Positions 8,851-17,249 of a stretch of DNA of 64,000 nt are shown here, piece after piece. Positions within the stretch are counted from its first letter, which is position 1. Each line of letters starts with the position of its first letter. The translations under genes were made by a program, and so were the position numbers. Origin of the DNA: VRUE01 sp963762205 (GTDB lineage Bacteria; Actinomycetota; Thermoleophilia; Solirubrobacterales; 70-9); the NCBI GenBank assembly GCA_963762205.1, contig CAVXJZ010000003.1:434001-498000 (forward strand), read 5' to 3'. The notes beneath the pieces are model-generated. The model had not been told where the DNA came from. It worked only from the letters and a program-made list of their open reading frames with translations, and ran no database searches.

Positions 8851-9999
8851 TCAGCCGGTGATCACTTCCTGCCAGGCTTCGTTGACCGGTTCGATGTCCG
8901 GTGGCGAGTCCTGGTCCGTGCAGTTCTTCGGTGAACTCCGCGGTGGGGAAGACCAGCTCGCTGTCGGCGAGTTCGGAGCCCCGCGCTTTGAGCAGTTCCT
9001 TGACCCCTTCGACCGGGGAGATGTATTCGACGTATTCGGTGATGTCGACCGCGACCTTGGGCTGGTAGACGAAGTCCATCCAGGCCAGCGCCGCGGCGCG
9101 TGTTCGGCGCCCCCACCGGGATCACCATGTTGTCCGACCACAGCGAGCAGCCCTCGGTCGGCATCCGCCATTCGGCGTTTTCGTTTTCGACCAGCGAGGC
9201 GTCGCCCGACCAGCCGATCGCGGCGACGATGTTGCCGGCGGTCAGGTCCTCGGTGTAGTCGTTGCCGGTGAAGCGCCGGATCTGGCCCGAGTTGGCGGCC
9301 GACTTGATTTTGTCGATCGCGTTGAGCCAGTCTTCGTTGCTCGCCTCGACCGGGTCGATGCCTTCCGCCAGCATCACCAGCGGCACCGTTTCCCGCAATT
9401 CGGACAGCATCGTGACCTTGCCCTTGTACTTCGGGTCGAAGAGGTCGTTGACCGACTTGATGTCCGGCGCCTTGGCGGTGTCGACCCAGATCCCGCCCAT
9501 GCCGCTCTGCCAGGGCACGGAGAACTTGCGCTCCGGGTCGAAGGCCGGGCTCTGCAGGCTCGGCAGCAGGTTTTCGAACGCGGTCGGCAGGTCGTCGTGG
9601 TTGATCTCCTGCAGGTAGCCGAGGTCGTACATCTGCTTCGCCATCCAGTCGGTGACGACGAAGATGCTGCGGCCGCCCGACTGCCCCTGTTCGAGCTGCG
9701 GCTGGAGCTTGCCGAAGAAGCCTTCGTTTTCGTTGACGTCCTCGATGTACTGGACGCTGACCCCGGAGGCCTTTTCGAACTCCTTCGACGGTGCCGTTCT
9801 TGCCCGGGTCGATGTATCCCGGCCAGTTGGAGATCGTCAGCTTGCCTTCGGCCTGACCGCCTTCGGCGACGCTCACGTCGCCACTGTTGCCGCCGCCGAC
9901 GGTGTCGCCGCCGCAGGCCGCGATGCCCATCGCCAGGACCAGGGCGGCGACCGCGGCCGCGACCGCGCCCACCGTTCTTCGGTCAGGTCTTCTCTGCAT
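8851..9999 (-). pseudogene. potD: polyamine-binding lipoprotein PotD-like, three frameshifts
   Basis: ATG 9999 begins a lipoprotein signal: basic MQRRPDRRT, hydrophobic VAALVLAMGIAAC with the lipobox Cys, then GGDTVGGG. LTISNWPGYIDPGKNG is the classic start of the PotD/PotF fold. Indels near 9788, 9105 and 8920 shift frames; the mature blocks include QMYDLGYLQEINHDDLP, GGIWVDTAKAPDIKSV and MDFVYQPKVAVDITEYVEYI, ending EAWQEVITG. Corrected length is about 382 residues. It would sit on the outer face of the membrane and deliver polyamine to PotBC. The ligand cannot be separated between putrescine and spermidine. Confidence 0.84.
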
Positions 10000-10005
10000 G
10001 GCTCC

Positions 10006-11154
10006 TCACCTCTTCGTTGTTTTCTGAACCGGCGGGCGCCGCGTCGATCGCGGGGCCGTTCGACTCTCGACCACGTGCATGTGCTCAAGCTCCCAGCTGA
10101 GGGCGACCCGGGCGCCGCCGCCGGGCAGCCGCTGGCGATCCGCCTCGCTGGCGTTGGGGACGAGGACGGTCATCCTCACGTCGTCGCCGAGGTCGACGAC
10201 GATCTGCGTCGCGGTGCCCAGGTAGACCGAGCTTTCGATCGTCCCCTCGATCCGCGGCCGCCCGTCGACCGGAGTGCCGCCCACCGCGTCGAGCGCGTCG
10301 ACGCGCAGCTTCTCCGGCCGCACGACGGCGTGGCAGCGCTCGCCGGTGTCGATGCCCTCGGTCGACACATGCAGCGTCGGGCCGTTGTCGAGCCGGACCT
10401 CGCGCGGCCCGGCGACGACGCCTGGCATCAGGTTGGAGACGCCGATGAAGCCGGCGACGAAGGTCGTCGAGGGCCGCTCGTAGACCTGCTCGGGGTCGCC
10501 GACCTGCTCGACCCGGCCGCGGTTCATGACCGCGATCCGGTCGCTCATCGTCAGCGCCTCCTCCTGGTCGTGGGTGACGTAGACGAAGGTGATGCCGACC
10601 TCGCGCTGGATCCGCTTCAGCTCGAGCTGAAGCCCCTTGCGCAGTTTCAGGTCGAGGGCGCCGAGCGGCTCGTCGAGGAGGAGGACCTTGGGCAGGTTGA
10701 CGAGGGCGCGGGCCAGCGCCACCCGCTGCTGCTGGCCGCCGGAGAGCTGGGCCGGGCGCCGGCCTCCCTCGGCGGCGAGGCCGACCCGCTCCAGCTCTGC
10801 GGAGACCCGCTCGCGGATCTCCGCCCGCCGCACCCTCTTCCGCTTCAGGCCGAAGGCGACGTTGTCGGCGACGCTCAGGTGGGGGAAGAGGGCGTAGCTC
10901 TGGAAGACGGTGTTGGTCGGGCGCCGGTGCGGGGGCAGCGACTCGACGTCGGCGCCGTCGATCCTGATCCGGCCCTCGCTGGGCTCCTCGAAGCCGGCGA
11001 TCATCCTCAGCGTCGTCGTCTTCCCGCAGCCGCTCGGCCCGAGCAGGGTGAAGAACTCGCCGGCGCCGAACTCGAGGCTCAGATCGTCGACAGCGACGAA
11101 GTCACCAAACCGCTTGGTGACACTCTCCAGCTCGACGCTCGGCATCCCGGTCAT
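10006..11154 (-). CDS. potA: polyamine ABC transporter ATPase PotA
   Basis: 382 residues. Walker A GPSGCGKTT (39-47), Q-loop FQSYALFPH, signature LSGGQQQR (137-144), Walker B VLLLDEP (157-163), H-loop VTHDQEEAL, then a C-terminal TOBE regulatory domain from about residue 240. The MSDRIAVMNRGRVEQVG stretch is typical of the PotA/CysA/UgpC group. It is first in the order potA-potD-potB-potC-dehydrogenase, with only 6 bp to potD. ATG 11154 follows a TATCGT box by 9 nt; a second ATG at 11145 is possible. Confidence 0.93.
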   Translation of the reverse strand: MTGMPSVELESVTKRFGDFVAVDDLSLEFGAGEFFTLLGPSGCGKTTTLRMIAGFEEPSEGRIRIDGADVESLPPHRRPTNTVFQSYALFPHLSVADNVAFGLKRKRVRRAEIRERVSAELERVGLAAEGGRRPAQLSGGQQQRVALARALVNLPKVLLLDEPLGALDLKLRKGLQLELKRIQREVGITFVYVTHDQEEALTMSDRIAVMNRGRVEQVGDPEQVYERPSTTFVAGFIGVSNLMPGVVAGPREVRLDNGPTLHVSTEGIDTGERCHAVVRPEKLRVDALDAVGGTPVDGRPRIEGTIESSVYLGTATQIVVDLGDDVRMTVLVPNASEADRQRLPGGGARVALSWELEHMHVVESRTAPRSTRRPPVQKTTKR

Positions 11155-11163
11155 CGACTAGTC

Positions 11164-11169
11164 ACGATA
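11164..11169 (-). promoter_or_regulatory. potA: TANNNT -10 box upstream of potA
   Basis: TATCGT on the minus strand, 9 nt before the potA ATG, with no clear Shine-Dalgarno. It faces away from the aminotransferase promoter across the same intergenic region. Confidence 0.4.
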
Positions 11170-11298
11170 GCTCTACCCATTGCTCCCGCTTCCTATCCGG
11201 TCGGCCGGCCCGCTCGGACGCGGCCGTCGTCACGACGACCGTATGCGCCGACGGGGAGTCGGCACAAGGGGCGGATGCCCAAAAGCACCCGCCCCCCG

Positions 11299-11315
11299 TT
11301 GTACATTCTGTACAA
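11299..11315. promoter_or_regulatory. 7-3-7 palindromic operator candidate
   Basis: TTGTACA-TTC-TGTACAA is a perfect inverted repeat in the 255-bp region between divergent potA and the aminotransferase gene. It is AT-rich against its GC-rich surroundings and is well placed for a dimeric regulator of both directions. The PucR-family protein encoded at 12801 is the obvious candidate, though the binding partner is inference. Confidence 0.65.
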
Positions 11316-11346
11316 GATCCCAGCCTCCGCTTGACCCAACGACCAC

Positions 11347-11375
11347 TTGCGCCCGACCTTCTGCGGAGCTAGCGT
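11347..11375 (+). promoter_or_regulatory. candidate promoter of the aminotransferase operon
   Basis: TTGCGC (11347-11352), a 17-bp spacer, then TAGCGT (11370-11375); the ATG at 11410 is 34 bp further on and has a strong AGGAGAGGAG ribosome site. The palindrome at 11299-11315 sits upstream of the -35. Confidence 0.4.
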
Positions 11376-11409
11376 TGTCCATAACGTCGAAGTAGGAGAG
11401 GAGTCACGC

Positions 11410-12795
11410 ATGGCCGTCGCGTCACAGCCGAGTTCCGAGGTGGACACCGGTCTTCAGGAGTTGGCCAGGCGACATCTCTGGATGCACTTCTCGCGGATGG
11501 GCTCCTACGGCGAGGACCACGAGATCCCGGTCATCGCCCGCGGCGACGGCTGCTACGTCTACGACGAGCACGGCAACCGCTACCTGGACGGGCTCTCGGC
11601 CCTCTTCTGCGTCAACGCCGGCCACGGCCGCACCGAGCTCGGCGAGGCGGCGGCCCGGCAGGTGCAGGAGCTCGACTTCTACACCCTCTGGAGCTACGCC
11701 CACCCGCGCGCGATCGAGCTCGCCGCGCGGATCGCCTCGCTCGCCCCGCAGGGGCTCGAGCGGGTCTTCTTCACCAACGGCGGGTCTGAGGCGGTCGAGT
11801 CGGCCCTGAAGCTCGCCCGCAACTACCACCGGATGCTCGGCAAAGGCCAGAAGCACAAGGTGATCGCCCGCGAGATCGCCTACCACGGCACCTCGCTGGG
11901 CGCCCTCTCGGCGACCGGGATCACCGATCTCCGCGCCCAGTTCGAGCCGCTCGCGCCCGGGGGCTGCCACGTCCCCAACACGAACGTGTTCCGCTGGCCC
12001 GAGGACCGCCACCCGCTCTGGGCGGCGAACGCGATCGAGGAGCGGATCGAATTCGAGGGGCCGGAGACGGTCGCCGCCGTGATCCTCGAGCCGGTCCAGA
12101 ACGCCGGCGGCTGCTTCGTCCCGCCCGACGGCTATTTCCAGCGGGTCCGCGAGATCTGCGACCGCCACGACGTGCTGATGATCTCCGACGAGGTGATCTG
12201 CGCGATGGGCCGGCTCGGCCACTACTTCGGCTGCGACCGCTTCGACTACGTGCCGGACATCATCACGATGGCGAAGGCGATCACCTCGGCCTATGCGCCG
12301 ATGGGGGCGCTGATCGCGTCCGACCGGATCGCCGAGCCGTTCATGGAGGGAAACGCCTCCTTCGCCCACGGCTTCACCTTCGCCGGCCACCCGGTCGCCG
12401 CCGCGATCGCGATGGCCAACTTCGACATCTACGAGAGCGAGGACCTCTGCGGGCACGTCCGCGCCAAGGAGGGCGAGTTCCGCGAGATGCTCGACAGCCT
12501 CCGCGACCTGCCGATCGTCGGCGACGTGCGCGGCGCCGGCTACTTCCACGCGATCGAGCTGGTCAAGGACAAGGACACGAAGGAGGGCTTCGACGACGAC
12601 GAGTCCGAGGGGCTGCTGCGCGGCTACCTCTCCGGCGAGCTCTACCGCCGCGGCCTGATCTGCCGCGCCGACGACCGCGGCGATCCGGTGATCCAGCTCG
12701 CGCCGCCGCTGATCGCGGACACCGAGCAGTTCGAAGAAATCCACGACGTGCTGCGTGACGTCCTCGGCGAGGCCGGCAGGCGCATCCGGCGCTAG
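11410..12795 (+). CDS. class III aminotransferase, putative putrescine/amine:pyruvate
   Basis: 461 residues, fold-type I PLP enzyme. TNGGSEAVESALKLAR (PLP phosphate contact), DEVICAMGRLGHYFG (the Asp to the pyridine nitrogen), and MAKAITSAYAPMGA with the Schiff-base Lys, all as in omega-amino-acid:pyruvate transaminases. LDGLSALFCVNAGHGR also resembles putrescine/taurine/beta-alanine:pyruvate enzymes. The preferred start ATG 11410 has AGGAGAGGAG upstream. Divergence from the polyamine importer and a downstream alanine dehydrogenase suggest a diamine donor and pyruvate acceptor, but the donor is inferred only from context. Confidence 0.87.
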   Translation: MAVASQPSSEVDTGLQELARRHLWMHFSRMGSYGEDHEIPVIARGDGCYVYDEHGNRYLDGLSALFCVNAGHGRTELGEAAARQVQELDFYTLWSYAHPRAIELAARIASLAPQGLERVFFTNGGSEAVESALKLARNYHRMLGKGQKHKVIAREIAYHGTSLGALSATGITDLRAQFEPLAPGGCHVPNTNVFRWPEDRHPLWAANAIEERIEFEGPETVAAVILEPVQNAGGCFVPPDGYFQRVREICDRHDVLMISDEVICAMGRLGHYFGCDRFDYVPDIITMAKAITSAYAPMGALIASDRIAEPFMEGNASFAHGFTFAGHPVAAAIAMANFDIYESEDLCGHVRAKEGEFREMLDSLRDLPIVGDVRGAGYFHAIELVKDKDTKEGFDDDESEGLLRGYLSGELYRRGLICRADDRGDPVIQLAPPLIADTEQFEEIHDVLRDVLGEAGRRIRR

Positions 12796-12800
12796 GGTCG

Positions 12801-14354
12801 ATGCTCACCGTCCAGAGCCTGCTCGACGAACTGGGCCTCGACCTGGTCTCGGGCACGCAGGCGGCCGAGTCGCCGGTGCGCTGGGTCCATATCTCCGAGC
12901 TCGAGGACCCGACCCCGTGGCTCTCCGGCGGCGAGCTGATGCTCACCACGGGGATCCCGTTCGACTCGGCCGCCAAGCAGCGCGCCTTCGTCGGCCGGCT
13001 CGCCGACCACAACCTGGCCGGCCTCGGCTTCGGCACCGGCTTCACCCACTCGAAGCTGCCCAAGGCGCTGGTCGACGAGGCGACCAAGCGCGACTTCCCG
13101 CTCTTCGAGGTCCCCTACTCGACCCCGTTCATCGCGATCACGGAGAAGGCATTCGCCCGCCTCGTCAACGAGCAGTACGAGGTCCTGCAGCGGGGCATCG
13201 CGGTCCAGCGCCGGCTCGAGCGGCTGGTCCTGGAAGAGCGCGGCCTCGAGGAGATCGTCGCCACGATCTCCTCGGCGGTCGGCGGCACGGTGGCGATCCT
13301 CGGCGGCCGCGGCGAGCGGCTCGCGGGCCGGGGCTTCCGCCGCCAGCTCTCCTCCGAGGCGGTCGCCGCGATCCGCGAGGAAGCCCTCGCCCACACCGGC
13401 GACGGCCACGCCTTCGTCCCCGCCCACCCGGCGGTCGCGGGCCGCGCCCTCGCCCACCCGGTGATCTCCCCGGGAGGGGGGCCGCCGCAGGCCTGGGTGG
13501 TGATCGTCCGCGACTCGGGAGGCCTCGGCGACTTCGAGCGCCTGATCCTGCAGCAGGCGGTCGCCGTCGTCGCCCTCGAGCTGATGCGGCGGCGGGTCGC
13601 GCGCGAGACCGAGCGGCGCCTGGCCGGCGACGTCCTCGCCGGCGCCCTCGGCGGGCTGCTCGAGCCCTCGGAGCTGCGCCGACGCCTGGAGCCGTTCGGG
13701 ATCGGCGAGGAGGCGGCTGTCCTGGTCTTCGCCCTCGACGACCCCTCGACCGCGGAGCCGGTGCTCGAGCGGGCGCTCGCCGCGGACGCCTGCCCCGCGG
13801 TGGTCGCCCCGCACACGAGCGGCGGCCAGGAGATGCTCTGCGCGGTCGTCGACGCCGCCGACCGGGACCCGATCGACGTCGCCGCCGACGCCCGCAAGGC
13901 GCTGATCAAGGACCGCGGCGCCGTCCGAGCCGCCGCCAGCAGGCCCGCCCCTCCTGAGCAGCTGCGCCACTCCTTCCACGAGGCGCGCTGCGCTCTGGAG
14001 GCGACCGCGTTCGACAACGGGACGACCCCGGAGGTCGCCTCCTGGCGCGACCTCGGCGCCTTCACCCTGCTGCTCTCGATCCAGGACGACGAGGCGCTGA
14101 AGCTCTACTGCGAGAGCGTCCTCGGCCCGATCGAGGCCGGCGACGAGGATTACGGCGGCGAGCTGCTGCGCTCGCTGGAGGCGTTCATCGAGCAGAACGG
14201 CCAGTGGGAGCGGGCAGCGCGGCAGGTCTACTGCCACCGCCACACGCTGCGCTACCGGATGCGGAAAGTGGAGGAGCTGACCGGCCGCGACCTCTCCCGG
14301 GCCCACGACCGGATCGAGTTCTGGCTTGCGCTGCGGGCGCGGGAACTCGTATGA
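12801..14354 (+). CDS. PucR-family transcriptional regulator
   Basis: 517 residues. The N-terminal PucR ligand domain starts LTVQSLLDELGLDLVSGT and includes GELMLTTGIPF. A GGDEF-like middle region follows, and the C-terminal helix-turn-helix (HTH_30) reads RAARQVYCHRHTLRYRMRK near residues 475-495. PucR proteins activate purine, GABA or polyamine catabolism in response to a small molecule. It begins 5 bp after the aminotransferase stop, so it is in that operon and probably controls it and the divergent pot genes through 11155-11409. Confidence 0.9.
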   Translation: MLTVQSLLDELGLDLVSGTQAAESPVRWVHISELEDPTPWLSGGELMLTTGIPFDSAAKQRAFVGRLADHNLAGLGFGTGFTHSKLPKALVDEATKRDFPLFEVPYSTPFIAITEKAFARLVNEQYEVLQRGIAVQRRLERLVLEERGLEEIVATISSAVGGTVAILGGRGERLAGRGFRRQLSSEAVAAIREEALAHTGDGHAFVPAHPAVAGRALAHPVISPGGGPPQAWVVIVRDSGGLGDFERLILQQAVAVVALELMRRRVARETERRLAGDVLAGALGGLLEPSELRRRLEPFGIGEEAAVLVFALDDPSTAEPVLERALAADACPAVVAPHTSGGQEMLCAVVDAADRDPIDVAADARKALIKDRGAVRAAASRPAPPEQLRHSFHEARCALEATAFDNGTTPEVASWRDLGAFTLLLSIQDDEALKLYCESVLGPIEAGDEDYGGELLRSLEAFIEQNGQWERAARQVYCHRHTLRYRMRKVEELTGRDLSRAHDRIEFWLALRARELV

Positions 14355-14425
14355 GCGCCACGGCCTCGGCGTCGGGGTGGGCGACGGCCGCCCTTTCAGG
14401 GTTCGCCCGCCGCCCCCGGACGCGA

Positions 14426-14495
14426 GAGCGAGGGCGCGAGATCGCCGGTGATTGTGAGCGCGCGCGAGCGGGAGCAGAGGAGGCGGCGGAAATAT
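14426..14495 (+). repeat. dispersed repeat, long-form copy A, carrying the ald ribosome site
   Basis: This 70-nt stretch is nearly the same as 15724-15791 (a few substitutions and one indel). Both share the core GCGCGAGATCGCCGG and end GGAGGCGGCGGAAAT. Here the end supplies the ribosome-binding site of ald (ATG 14494). The surrounding 14355-14493 holds no convincing gene; a 48-codon frame through it is treated as repeat sequence. Confidence 0.75.
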
Positions 14496-15633
14496 GAAGG
14501 TCGGCGTCCCCAGCGAGGTCAAGTCCGACGAGTACCGGATCGCGGTCACGCCGGCGGGCGTCCGCGAGATCGTCGAGCACGGCCACGAGGTCCTGATCCA
14601 GGCCGGCGCCGGCGAGGGCAGCGCGATCGCCGACGCCGAGCTCGAGTCGCAGGGCGCCCGCATCCTGCCCGAAGCGGCTGCGGTCTTCGGCGAGGCGGAG
14701 ATGATCCTCAAGGTCAAGGAGCCGCAGCCCGCGGAGATCGAGATGCTGCGCGCCGGCCAGCTGCTCTTCACCTACCTGCACCTCGCGCCCGACCCCGAGC
14801 AGACCCGCGGCCTCCGCGACTCGGGGGCGACCTGCGTCGCCTATGAGACCGTCGAGGACACGCATGGCCGCCTGCCCCTGCTGGCGCCGATGAGCGAGAT
14901 CGCCGGCAAGATCGCCACCCAGGCGGGCGCCTTCATGCTCGAGAAGCCGCTCGGCGGCCGCGGCATCCTGCTCGGCGGCGTTCCCGGCGTGGCGGCCGCC
15001 AACGTGATGGTGATCGGCGGCGGCGTGGTCGGCATGAACGCGGCCTTCATCGCGATCGGGATGGAGGCCGACGTCTTCGTCTACGACAAGTCGATCGATC
15101 GCCTGCGTGAGCTCGACGTCGTCTTCGGCGGCCGTTGCTCGACCGTCTACTCGACCACGCTCGCGCTCGAAGAGATGCTGCCCCGTGCCGACCTGGTGAT
15201 CGGCGCCGTGCTCGTCCACGGCGCCCGCGCCCCCTTCGTCGTCCGGCGCGAGCAGCTGGCCCGGATGAAGCCCGGCGCCGTGCTGGTCGACGTCGCCATC
15301 GACCAGGGCGGCTGCTTCGAGACCTCGCGCCCGACCACGCACCGCGACCCCACCTTCGAGGTCGACGGGATCACCCACTACTGCGTCGCCAACATGCCCG
15401 GCGCGGTGCCGATCACCTCCACCCTCGCGCTAACCAACGCCACCCTTCCCTACGTGATCGCGCTCGCCGACCTCGGCGTCGCGGAGGCGATCACGAGGGA
15501 CCCGGGGCTGCGGCCGGGCGTCAACGTGGCGAACGGCGCGGTCACCCACCGGGCGGTCGCCGAGTCCGTCGGCGTCGAATACGTGCCGCTCGAGCAAGCC
15601 CTTGAAACCGAACCCGTGGGACGCCCACGTTGA
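14494..15633 (+). CDS. ald: alanine dehydrogenase
   Basis: 379 residues. Reversible NAD-dependent L-alanine to pyruvate plus ammonia in the cytoplasm. MKVGVPSEVKSDEYRIAVTP is the canonical N-terminus with the substrate-binding Arg; KVKEP and HLAPDPEQT carry the catalytic Lys/His; VMVIGGGVVGMNAA is the Rossmann loop; ALTNATLPYV closes the family signature. Placed after an amine:pyruvate aminotransferase, it would return the alanine made there to pyruvate, giving NADH and ammonia. The ribosome site is inside repeat copy A. Confidence 0.96.
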   Translation: MKVGVPSEVKSDEYRIAVTPAGVREIVEHGHEVLIQAGAGEGSAIADAELESQGARILPEAAAVFGEAEMILKVKEPQPAEIEMLRAGQLLFTYLHLAPDPEQTRGLRDSGATCVAYETVEDTHGRLPLLAPMSEIAGKIATQAGAFMLEKPLGGRGILLGGVPGVAAANVMVIGGGVVGMNAAFIAIGMEADVFVYDKSIDRLRELDVVFGGRCSTVYSTTLALEEMLPRADLVIGAVLVHGARAPFVVRREQLARMKPGAVLVDVAIDQGGCFETSRPTTHRDPTFEVDGITHYCVANMPGAVPITSTLALTNATLPYVIALADLGVAEAITRDPGLRPGVNVANGAVTHRAVAESVGVEYVPLEQALETEPVGRPR

Positions 15634-15659
15634 CACCCGCCGCCCCCGGACGCGGATAA

Positions 15660-15717
15660 GCGCGGAGCGAGTGAGCGAGACGACCGGTGGTGGTTGGCGC
15701 GAGCGAGCGAAGCGCGA
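15660..15717 (+). repeat. 58-bp dispersed repeat, copy 1
   Basis: Starts GCGCGGAGCGAGTGAGCGAG and ends GCGAGCGAGCGAAGCGCGA. It aligns without gaps to 19773-19830 and 22453-22510. It lies in the 193-bp gap between ald and the next dehydrogenase, immediately before the related long-form copy at 15724. Confidence 0.8.
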
Positions 15718-15723
15718 TTCTGG

Positions 15724-15791
15724 AAGCGAGCGCGCGAGATCGCCGGATGTAATGAGCGCGCGCGAGCGAGAGCAGAGGAGGCGGCGGAATA
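15724..15791 (+). repeat. dispersed repeat, long-form copy B
   Basis: Near-duplicate of 14426-14495, including the GGAGGCGGCGG ribosome-site-like end, but here followed by a CCATGCC that begins no gene. The real downstream start (15827) has its own AAGGAGG. It looks like a copy of the ald leader. Confidence 0.75.
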
Positions 15792-15826
15792 TCCATGCCG
15801 AGCCAGACTGACGAAGGAGGACCCAG

Positions 15827-17194
15827 ATGAGCACCTACGCGGTAGTCAACCCAGCCACCGGCGAGACGGTGAAGGAGTACCCGGAGATCTCGGACGAGGA
15901 GCTCCGCGCCGCGATCGGGCGGGCCGATCAGGCCTCCCGCACATGGCCGAGCTCCACCGGCGTGGCGGAGCGCGCGGAGCTGGTGCGCAGGGTCGGTGAG
16001 CTGCACTCCGAGCGCCGCCGGCAGCTGGCCGGGATCATCGTCGGCGAGATGGGCAAGCCGATCGAGCAGGCGCTCGGCGAGGTCGACTTCACCGCCGAAA
16101 TCTACGGTTTCTACGCTGACAACGCCGAGAGTCTGATGGCCGACGAGCCGATCGAGCTGCTCGGCGGCGAGGGCACCGCGGTGATCCGTCGCAGCCCCTT
16201 CGGGGTCCTGCTAGGGATCATGCCCTGGAACTTCCCCTACTACCAGGTGGCCCGCTTCGCCGGGCCGAACCTGGTGATCGGCAACACGATCCTGCTCAAG
16301 CACGCGCCGCAGTGCCCCGAATCGGCCGCGGCGATGCAGCAGATGTTCGACGACGCCGGCGTCCCCGAGGGCGTCTACGAGAACGTCTACGCCAGCCACG
16401 AGCAGATCCAGTGGGTGATCGCCGACCCACGGGTGCACGGCGTCTCGGTGACCGGCTCCGAGCGCGCCGGGGGGGCCGTCGCCGAGGTCGCCGGCCGCAA
16501 CCTCAAGAAGGTCGTGCTCGAGCTCGGCGGCTCGGACCCCTTCATCCTGCTCGGCAGCGACGATCTCGACGGCGCCGCCCAGCAGGCGGCCGAAGCGCGG
16601 CTCGACAACGCCGGCCAGTCCTGCAACGCCGCCAAGCGCTTCATCGTCGCCGACGAGCTCTACGACGAGTTCCTCGAGAAGTTCCGCGAGCAGCTGGCCG
16701 CCGCCAAGCCCGGCGACCCGACCGCCGAGGACACCGCGGTCGGCCCGCTCTCCTCGCAGGCCGCCGCCGAGCGGCTCGAGGACCAGGTCAGGCGCGCGGT
16801 TGAGAACGGCGCCGAGGTCCTGATCGGCGGCAAGCGCGACGGCAACTACTTCGAACCGACGATCCTCGCCGGGATCGAGCCCGGCGACGAGGCCTCCCAG
16901 GAAGAGTTCTTCGGCCCGGTCGCACAGGTCTACCGGGTCGCCTCCGAGGAGGAGGCGGTGTCTCTCGCCAACCAGACCCCGTTCGGCCTCGGCTCCTACC
17001 TGATGACCACCGACTCCGAGCAGGCCGAGCGGGTCGCCGACAGGATCGAAGCGGGGATGGTCTACGTCAACCTGGTCGGGGCCGACAGCCCGGAGCTGCC
17101 GTTCGGGGGATTCAAGCGCTCCGGCTTCGGCCGCGAGCTCGGCCGCTACGGGGCCGACGAGTTCGTCAACAAGAAGCTGATCCGCAGCGCCTGA
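15827..17194 (+). CDS. succinate-semialdehyde-type NAD(P) aldehyde dehydrogenase
   Basis: 455 residues. GIMPWNFPYYQ with the oxyanion Asn, VTGSERAGGAVAE for the cofactor, LELGGSDPFI with general-base Glu232, and NAGQSCNAAKRF with nucleophile Cys266. FGGFKRSGFGRELG near the end is the GabD/YneI-type motif. In its context it would convert succinate semialdehyde (from GABA) or 4-aminobutanal to the acid. AAGGAGGA sits 8 bp before the ATG. It is the last gene of the aminotransferase-PucR-ald series, separated by the repeat-filled gap. Confidence 0.88.
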   Translation: MSTYAVVNPATGETVKEYPEISDEELRAAIGRADQASRTWPSSTGVAERAELVRRVGELHSERRRQLAGIIVGEMGKPIEQALGEVDFTAEIYGFYADNAESLMADEPIELLGGEGTAVIRRSPFGVLLGIMPWNFPYYQVARFAGPNLVIGNTILLKHAPQCPESAAAMQQMFDDAGVPEGVYENVYASHEQIQWVIADPRVHGVSVTGSERAGGAVAEVAGRNLKKVVLELGGSDPFILLGSDDLDGAAQQAAEARLDNAGQSCNAAKRFIVADELYDEFLEKFREQLAAAKPGDPTAEDTAVGPLSSQAAAERLEDQVRRAVENGAEVLIGGKRDGNYFEPTILAGIEPGDEASQEEFFGPVAQVYRVASEEEAVSLANQTPFGLGSYLMTTDSEQAERVADRIEAGMVYVNLVGADSPELPFGGFKRSGFGRELGRYGADEFVNKKLIRSA

Positions 17195-17249
17195 CCGATC
17201 CCTTGGTCGCCGGCGAGGGTTACTCGTCTGGATGGCGAACGGAGGAGGC

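Noticed and set aside
14351..14497. 48-codon frame between pucR and ald, overlapping both by ATGA
   Set aside because: Its second half is repeat sequence also found at 15724, where the frame runs into nothing sensible; treated as intergenic repeat.
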